Shown in pieces: positions 56,674 through 64,000 of a stretch of DNA of 64,000 nucleotides. Source of the DNA: Salarias fasciatus (Eukaryota; Chordata; Actinopteri; Blenniiformes; Blenniidae); the NCBI RefSeq assembly GCF_902148845.1, contig NC_043746.1, forward strand, positions 6,237,555 to 6,301,554, in the 5' to 3' direction. The notes beneath the pieces are model-generated. The model did no database searches. It saw nothing but the letters and a program-made list of their open reading frames with translations, and was not told the DNA's origin. Numbering within the stretch: the stretch's first letter is position 1; every line of letters starts with the position of its first letter. The position numbers and the translations under genes were made by a program.

Positions 56674-57949
56674 TCAACCAACAAAGACTTTCATTTAGTC
56701 CCTTGTGTTTTGTAACGGCAATCCCACGGCTGTTTGTCTCGTGTTTATTTCCATATAGACTCATAAAACGCCTTTTTAGAAATATGCCCCAACTTCAGCG
56801 ATGAATTTCTCAAACTCCAGATCGCTTTCGCGTGCGTCTGGAGCCTCGTGTGACTGGAAGTGAAAGCTGGAATGTCTTATTAGTGGAGGAATGCGGTGCG
56901 AGCGACTTCATACAGTGCCAAGAAGTGGAGGGAGAGAGCCAGAGGAAGTGTGAATGATACTGTTGCAGTTATTCGAGGTGAAGGTTGTCCCCCCTGTCAG
57001 TCACTCGCTCGGACTCATCACTCCGTTTTTTTTGGGATAAAACTCAGTTTGAAGGAAAGGACGACGACATTCTCCTCATTTTAAAAGAAACTGATGAGAA
57101 AAGTATGTTTAAAAGAATGTAAGTTTGCTCCTTTTCCACTTCATTTAATTATAAGATGTGATCTCTGACACATGAAACTCACAAGTAAACATAAATACAC
57201 GCTATATTTAGCGTGAATCCAGCTGAAACACCACGTGGCTGCTGGAGACTGAAGTTTAGGCCCATCAATCCAAAAAGTGGCGTGAAACACGCACTCAGAC
57301 TTCTGCTGATGGGATCCAGGCCACGACATCTTTGGGGAACTTCTGTGGACTGGGAGGGTTTTACAAGAGAATCTCAAAGGTTTTCAGGTATTCACAGCCC
57401 ACAGAGGGGAAATCTAGTTAGTACTGGGGCTACTCTATCCTGAAACGGATGCTCGGTAAGCTGAGTTAACAAAAACGCTTTCATTGTTCATGACGAAATG
57501 CTGCATTGATGGCCGGGTTCGAAAATCTCTCAATGAGGTGAAACAGCCATGGAAATGAAGGGAACACTGGATTCAGCTTGGATGGCGTCAGACACATTCT
57601 GTGTGAAACAGGTATAAGAATATAATTGGAAGACAGAATCATTGGAATGTGTTAGCTTATTCCCGCCTGTAGTGTAATACTGATTTACAACCTTGGGTCC
57701 ATTCACACTGGATGCCAGTGGATTTCAGGCACTTCATTTAGCAGGCACTGGAGGCTTTTCCTGCTCTGAAAGAGTCATAATTAGATTTTCAGAGGTCAAA
57801 GAAAATTGGTATGAGTAACCTTTCAGACAATAGATCACACCTGGAAAATTCCCCATTGCTTTTATGTTCTACGCTGATGAGAGTGGGCGTGTCCATTTAG
57901 TGAAGCCAATCAAAGATCAGTGAGGTTTGTTTTTTTTATAGGCTTATCT

Positions 57950-58090
57950 GAACATGGACAGATTCATGGAGAGGCCAGCTGCTTTCTATTCAATATCTCT
58001 ATCCACCTGGATGAAGCACGGTGGAGGGAGCATCATGATGGTGGGCTGCTTTACTGCAACCCCGCCTGGAATGCTTCTTATCGCAGAGAG
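57950..58090 (+). mobile_element. Tc1/mariner transposase fragment
   Basis: The plus strand reads WMKHGGGSIMMVGCFTATPPG, close to the Tc1 family KHGGGSVMVWGCF signature upstream of the second catalytic Asp. Only this short piece is clear, and the flanking frames are decayed. The copy is an inactive fossil. Confidence 0.75.
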
Positions 58091-58940
58091 AAAATAACTT
58101 CCTAAGTTTATTTTATTGGCAAATCCAGAATCTGAATAATGTCCACCAGCTGTGTCTTTGTTTGATTTGGCTCATGCGAGAGATCAATAGTGAACTTACT
58201 ATCACAACTGAAAACAGAAACCCACATTTTGGATTCAGCCAGTCAGAATCTATGTCTGAGTTCAATAGCGATGCTGTGGAATGTGTCCAGAGAGTAATTC
58301 ACTGCAGATATCCTAAAAAATCTGGCAGAAGTGAAGTTTTCTAAGGAAATATGTGTCAGAACTCCTTTTCAACACGGTGCCGCTCTGATCAGCAGCTACT
58401 GGAAGAAAATAGATGGTGCTTCCTTCCAAAAGACATTTGAGAAGTATTTAAAGTCAGAGTTCAGAAATTTCCTGGTAATTTTCTCCTAACAGAAACTGAT
58501 ATCTCTTTCTGGGAAAGCTGGGCTGCAGCATTAAATGACTCCCAACACTGAAAGTCATAACTTCATATATGTTGAAGCACGGCTCAATAAAATGGGGGCA
58601 AAACCTCTTTGTGTCGTGAAAACAGCAGTAAAACCATCGAGTTGAAGATAAAACTCATGGTCTTAAACTTCTGCTTTGAGTTTTGTCTTTTGAGGTCAGA
58701 GTTTAGTACTTCTGCTCCACAATGCTGAGAAAAGTTGAAATTTACGAGCCCTGAGACAAGTGGAAGGCTGCGTGATTAGCTCTCTGCTGGATTTTCATTC
58801 CTTTGCTTCAGCTGTAGTAAATACGCAGCTCTTGTGAGCTCCAGCTGGTGGACGGACACATTGAGTGTGGTTATATGGTGTTTTTAATTCAGGATTGGTT
58901 TATTCTGTATTAAATAATTCAGAATTATATTCAAAGCGTC

Positions 58941-59393
58941 GTGTTTACATGGGAAAAACAAAGGATTAAATCCTTTCTCACGCCGGGGTCTGCTAAGCGT
59001 TCTGATTGGACAGGGGGCGCCGTGACGTAATGACGTAATCAGGAAGTAAACAGCGTTTTTCTCGTCTTTCTTTCTCGATTAACTTCGACGTTACGACTTT
59101 GAAAATGTCCGGGTTGTTAAGCGCCAGTTGATCCGCTGGTGTCATTATATCTAATTCTTCTAAAACTGCCGCTAAATAAATCGTCTCCATGCGAGTCGAA
59201 AGGCGGCCCGCAGGCCGCCATCTTGGAATATTGCGTCATCACTGCGGAGCATGAGCAGAATGAATTCGCGCCTATTTAGCAGAAACCCGCCGGTTGATTT
59301 TGAATGAAGGTTACAGGCGATTACATGATCATTTTAGAGCGGAATTAGGCTTTATTCGGATTTACTGAGGAATAAAAAGTGCCATGTAAACAC
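58941..59393. mobile_element. Possible DNA transposon-derived unit with inverted GTGTTTACATGG motifs
   Basis: GTGTTTACATGG occurs at 58941-58952 and inverted (CCATGTAAACAC) at 59382-59393. Between them on the minus strand are a YY1-like site (59214-59225) and a 65-residue ATG frame at 59190-58993. The arms beyond the 12-mer do not align clearly, so this is a candidate only. Confidence 0.35.
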
Positions 59394-62090
59394 ACGGATT
59401 ATCCTGTAAAACACATTAAATGGATAAGAAAATTTTTTGACATTCCCCCACATTTAACCTTTTAAAACTGCCAGTTGAACCAGAGCGGGTGAATGAATTA
59501 GGATAATGTATTGCTAATGAATTAGATTCTCATTAGAAGCAGAAAGAGTGTGTTTGAATGCTTCTCTTTGTCTGTTTCCGCCCTGTGACTGGCAGCCTCT
59601 GGCAGGTTTACCTGCTTTCCAACCAGCAGCCGGCTGCCTGTAACCCTGCAGTGTTGAGCCAGGATAAAGCAGGAGGAGAGATGTTTGGAAAGGCAATGTG
59701 TTACTTCCTCCCAACATGTGTTTGGTGTGTACTGTAACCGGGTTGGCTGTGAAAACACTGCATTGATGGAAACGCTGCTTTGGCTCCAAGACAACTGACT
59801 TTTACCATTCCCTGAAGGACAGTTTAAACCGAGCACGGGAGGAAATTTTTCTTAAAAAACTGTCGGCACATAAAGCTTTGTCCGTCCATTGTTTATTCAG
59901 CAAATAGAGTGACTGTACTTTTAAGAACTGCACATTCACAATGCACAAAGTATGTTTCAGTCACATGTGGTCCTTTCACAGACATAAAACTCAGAATTTA
60001 GTACATGTGGGATTAAGTTAAAACTCCTACTGAGTCTTATTCAAAACATATTGCAGAGACATTGTGGACGGTTTGGCCCAGTAGTCTGAATGGGAAATGT
60101 TTCTGACTGGATTACTTCCAGTGAGCACTTACAAAAAGTCAAGCTCCCCTACTGTTCACATATTGTAAAACTGTCTGTTAAAGATTTGTTACTTTGGCAA
60201 CAATGACATTTCATTGTTTTTTAGGACATTTGTGTGTCCTACACCTCTAGCTCCCATCTCTTATTGTTCACAGACCCCTCCACGCTAAGTGATTTGCCAA
60301 ACTGGATTCAGGCTTACCCGCTCCCACTGGAATTAAAAAGAAAGCATAGCTCTGCTAGAAAAATGTCTCACTGTGTTTTTTAAACATGCACAAATCTGTT
60401 TGCCAAGTGCAGACCACGGGGATCCCAGACCACTACAGGTTTTTAACGCTGTAGGTGTGAACTGTTAACCTCATTTAACGACTTAAAGTTCAGATGAAAA
60501 CCAGTTCTGTGTTTTATCTGTCAAGACACCCCGACAACAAACACACTCGACCTCTTCAGGGAAGAGTCAGAATCATTTCAGGGCAACATGAAGATATAAC
60601 CACAAGAAAATAAAATCCTGTGCCTGGTGGAACTTGGGATTGTTTCCAAGAAGAAGGATTACTACCAAGAAAAAAAAAAAAAAAAAAGAAAAAAACGCCA
60701 GACCTTTCCAAATCTGCTGCATGAACTGAAGCAGCTGATCTTTGCTGAGATCTATTCAGCAATTAGTGATGTTAAACGCAGCTCTGAGCGCTGATCCCTG
60801 AAACCTCGGGTCCAGTGGAAGCAGTCATTTCACGCTGGCAAAGTGAAACATTCAGCATTTATGTGTTTTTTGGTTGTTTTTTTGTTTTTTTTTCTGTGAA
60901 ATTGCACACAATCCCCATGGAAGTTCTCCACAGAAAGGGAGTACGCAGAACAGTGAGCGCTATCAGACTTTGACAGGTTGGTAATAACAGTGGGAAACTT
61001 TGGCAGCACAGCAAAAATCAAAACAAGCTTTCTAATGCGGTATTTGTAAAAGTAATCCTATGCTAAAGACATGAAAATACTCTTTTACCCAAAACGTTAG
61101 TTTTTCCAAACATCATACCTACTAAAAGCTTGTAGTATCGAGTGTCGGGGATTGAAACATTATCACGTTGATGTATTTACAATGGCTGGAAAACAAGGAC
61201 AAACAACAGAATCGCTATATAAAATAATATTTATTACTGTATTCTCCAAACAGATAAGCATAGTATGAGTGTAATTTACAGCAAAAAGGAAAACAATTCA
61301 CATTTGATTAGATCTTTGACAGAAAGTTGACTGCTACGACTTTGTACTTGGAGGTCCCTCAGTAAAAACACTCAGACCTGCAGAGACCTCAGCCTGCAGC
61401 GGTTTGTACAACTGATAGAAGAAGGGTGAAGAAATTATCATAAGTTAAATAGTCACATACTAAATATAGATATTGGCCAGCTTATCCAACTGATATTTGT
61501 ACTTGAAAACCTAATATACAGTGATAAAAGAGTTTCTGTGTCCAAACATTAATATATATCAATATAAAAGTCCTGTTTTCGTCTCCGGTGTCAGAAAACA
61601 CACCGTCACACTGACTTAACGCAGTTCTTCAGCTGGTGGCGAAGAAGAAAGCACTGAAAGGATTTCTAACAATAAAAAAACACATTTCAAACAATGAAAA
61701 AGGCACCAGGTAAAATGGATTTATTAAGTTAGAAAATGCAACATGCACATTTCACTGAATCAGACTCAATGTTTTCTCCAGTTGTTTGTTAAATTGTGAG
61801 AAAAGCATTTTCTTTCCTTGTGCGTACAAAATTTAAATTCCTAGTAAAAGAAGCATTCGGCTGATTTCTTTGGCAGCTCTTTAAAGCAGTGACTTTTAAA
61901 TCTTAGCCACATCTCTGCTCCCTGACGGACGGGAAACATTTGGAAATTTTAAAAACGCGCCACACGGAAAGGTTTTTGTGTGTTCTGCTACATTATCTTA
62001 GAAAAATATACGCTTTATCCACAATGAAAGGCATGATTCACACTTTGCAGCAGGAGTGTGGAGATAGCAGAGTGTTACTGAACTCCCCTG

Positions 62091-62144
62091 TGCGTGCGTG
62101 TGTGTGTGTGTGTGCGTGTGTGTGCGTGTGTGTGTGTGTGTGTG
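62091..62144 (+). repeat. (TG)n microsatellite with TGCG interruptions
   Basis: About 54 bases of TG interrupted by three CG-containing units. It is probably in the 3' UTR or 3' flank of the endothelin receptor gene. Confidence 0.9.
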
Positions 62145-63147
62145 CAGCATGATGCGAATCATCTGGTGTTTGTCAGTGTTCTCGGACAACAGCTGCCCCG
62201 CACATGACTCGGACCAGTGATGATTTCCAGAAAAACAATTTCCGACGCCGGCCCCTCCGCGTGACGGCGGTGGGATCCTCGGCTGAGGAGTCGGCATGGT
62301 GAACGGGCACCAAGCTGTGACAACACGCATCTGATTGTCAGATCATCAACAACCTGTCTCGTAAACGTGGAGGCATTTTTACTGCGGAGAGCTGGCACGG
62401 CCAAGGCCTTTCGGGGGAATGACTCACAGCTTTCCTCCAGCGAAACAGCGGAGTTCGTGCCGTATCCACGTCTCCACGCAGGATTTCTGCTGACTATACG
62501 GAGCGGAGCTGCAATGTGAAGCGATGGGATGTGGGAGTCTGTACAGCGAAGGCCAACTTCCCATGAGAGAAGCAGAAAAGAGGCGCGAGTGCCACACGTC
62601 GGTGCGTGTCGTCGAGTTTGTCCTCTGCGGCCGCCTCCGATGCCGGCATAGAGGAGCAGCAGAGGCAGAACAACGCCCGCAAAGGCTCAAAGGCACAGAG
62701 GCCCCTCAACAATCTGGCAGTGGTGGAGGGGCCGGTAAAGCTGGAACAGGATGTATTCATTAGTGCTTCTTTATCCGCGAAGCACCAAGGCTAGATATAC
62801 TCAGTTTGCAATCTACATGTAAATATTACTGTACATAAATTACAAGATACTTGAATAAACATGCTTTATGAGTGTGTTTACCATATTAGTCCTCGGGGAA
62901 CCTTTGAGTCCTGGGTGAAGACCAGTTTTAGATGTTATTGCTTTCGCCATAGCTTTTTGCGTTTAGTGTTACGGCCTTGAGCGGGTCCAGTCCTGTGCAG
63001 TCGCTCCTCAGACGGGGAGCCCTGTGGGAGGGATTCCTCCCCCGCTTCATTCTGCGCTCCTGACTCACATCACATCAGCGCGTGGCAGAAGAACGGTGTG
63101 ACGACGATGGCGGGTGTGTGTGTGTATGTGCGTGTGCGTGCGTGCGT

Positions 63148-63288
63148 TTATGAAGAGCTGGTGTATTTCTGACTGGAGCGGGAGCTGGAGCGGTCCAGGC
63201 CGTTCCCGTGGCAGGAACCCTTCCAGCGTCCGCCGGAGCCTCGCTCGTCCAGGGGAGACGTTCTGTAGCACCAGCAGCACAAGCAAGA

Positions 63289-63322
<34 letters not shown>

Positions 63323-63967
63323 ACACACACGTTAGCATTTTGTCTAACGTATTGTTACATAACATAATGTTTTTTTCCTCTTACCTGGAAACAATTTTTA
63401 AACTTCTGGCTGACAAAGTAGAGGGCGATGGGGTTAATGCAGGAGTTTAGGGAGGCCATGTTGATGCCGATGTAATCCATCACTAACAGGAAGCTGGCAA
63501 GGGAAAGGGCAAAGTTTACAGTAAGGGCCAAAGGAAGTCGCGGAGAGCGGAGAACAATGAGCTGTTTTCAGGGCCGTCCCCGTACCTGAGCAGCTCACAG
63601 CGGTTGGGGTCGTTTTCGTCATAGACGGTCTTTTTCAGAATGCGGCTGAGATGAAGAGGCAGCCAGCAGAAGGCGAAGATCAACACCAGGCAGAACACCG
63701 TCTTAGCCACTTCCCTCCGCTGTGACACACACACACACACACACACACATGCACACACAGTGAGCAGATCTTCCTCCCGGATCATTTTAAATGCACGGCC
63801 TGTGATGAGCGTCATACCTGCTTCATGTGATCGTTCAGGGCGATGCGCATTCCTTTTTTCCGACTGAGCATCTCACAGGACATTAGGGTGTAGAAGATCC
63901 CTGTGCAGGCCAGCGGGAAGCAGAAGTAGAACCCAAACAGCCACCAGTCTTTGGCCTCCTGGTAGAA
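63148..63967 (-). CDS. Endothelin receptor, 3' part (EDNRB2 candidate; mixed type A/B signature)
   Basis: Four minus-strand coding exons lie in the window: 63967-63818, 63719-63586, 63493-63385 and 63288-63148, giving the last 177 residues. The gene continues past 64000. They cover TM5 ([19 protein letters not shown]), intracellular loop 3 ([20 protein letters not shown]), TM6 ([20 protein letters not shown]), TM7 with the NPxxY-type [11 protein letters not shown], and a cysteine-rich tail SCLCCWC that is a palmitoylation site in the family. KKTVY and KFKNCFQ are type A-like. [44 protein letters not shown] and the KYTSSS end are type B-like. With vamp7 nearby, EDNRB2, lost in therian mammals, is my preferred reading. 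It is a Gq-coupled plasma membrane receptor. Confidence 0.88.
63290..63330 (-). repeat. (TG)n (minus strand) abutting the last endothelin receptor exon
   Basis: On the minus strand a pure TG run continues into GTGTAG, the acceptor of the exon starting at 63288. There is no pyrimidine tract. Confidence 0.9.
63725..63749 (-). repeat. (TG)n (minus strand) beside an endothelin receptor acceptor
   Basis: On the minus strand about 12 TG units end in TCACAG at the acceptor of the exon starting at 63719. Confidence 0.9.
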
Positions 63968-64000
63968 CTGGGAGGAGAAAAACAAACCAATCTGAGTCAG

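Larger units (their letters stand above)
56700..63147. other. Gene-poor stretch between polr1d and the endothelin receptor
   Basis: There is no exon that matches a known gene. The left half holds a Tc1/mariner transposase fragment (57950-58090) and a promoter-like unit near 58940-59393. The right part, roughly 61200-63147, is probably 3' UTR of the minus-strand endothelin receptor; AATAAA-type signals on that strand occur near 61231. It also holds a poly-A run near 60668-60686 and a (TG)n repeat at 62091-62144. Confidence 0.5.

Overview
The window is genomic DNA from a ray-finned (teleost) fish. It has spliced genes with short GT-AG introns, abundant (GT)n microsatellites, and remnants of typical fish repeats (tRNA-type SINEs, an L2/CR1-like LINE, hAT and Tc1/mariner pieces). 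All genes were read by joining exons whose protein matches known vertebrate families; every junction listed keeps frame.

Layout. 1-5372: non-coding upstream DNA with a possible 5' UTR exon. 5373-13978 (+): slc7a2, a cationic amino acid transporter with two mutually exclusive exons (CAT-2B type then CAT-2A type). 14500-14975: LINE fossil. 15927-18795 (+): pdgfrl. 19852-40611 (-): mtus1 (ATIP), convergent with pdgfrl, with three separate first coding exons. One gives the long ATIP3-like form of about 1236 aa. One gives an ATIP1-like form of about 449 aa. One is a short exon starting MGC in a CpG-rich block, giving about 353 aa. 46201-49974 (-): vamp7. 51230-56438 (+): polr1d, head to head with vamp7. 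56700-63147: a gene-poor stretch with DNA transposon remnants and probably the 3' UTR of the last gene. 63148-63967 (-): the last four coding exons of an endothelin receptor that continues beyond the window.

slc7a2-pdgfrl-mtus1 is the human 8p22 neighbourhood. vamp7 is an Xq28 gene in human and polr1d a 13q12 gene, so the window joins blocks that are separate in mammals. The endothelin receptor mixes type A and type B signatures; with vamp7 nearby it is best read as an EDNRB2 candidate.

The most interesting observations are: the MGC-start exon of mtus1, which predicts a lipid-anchored isoform; a diverged copy of part of the mtus1 N-terminal exon 600 bp upstream of it; four splice acceptors in three genes whose upstream region is a (TG)n repeat; two consensus CTCF-like motifs in convergent orientation around pdgfrl and the 3' half of mtus1; and mutually exclusive slc7a2 exons whose exclusivity is forced by reading frame. 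I saw no CRISPR array, rRNA or tRNA gene, and no retroviral or other capsid-bearing element.
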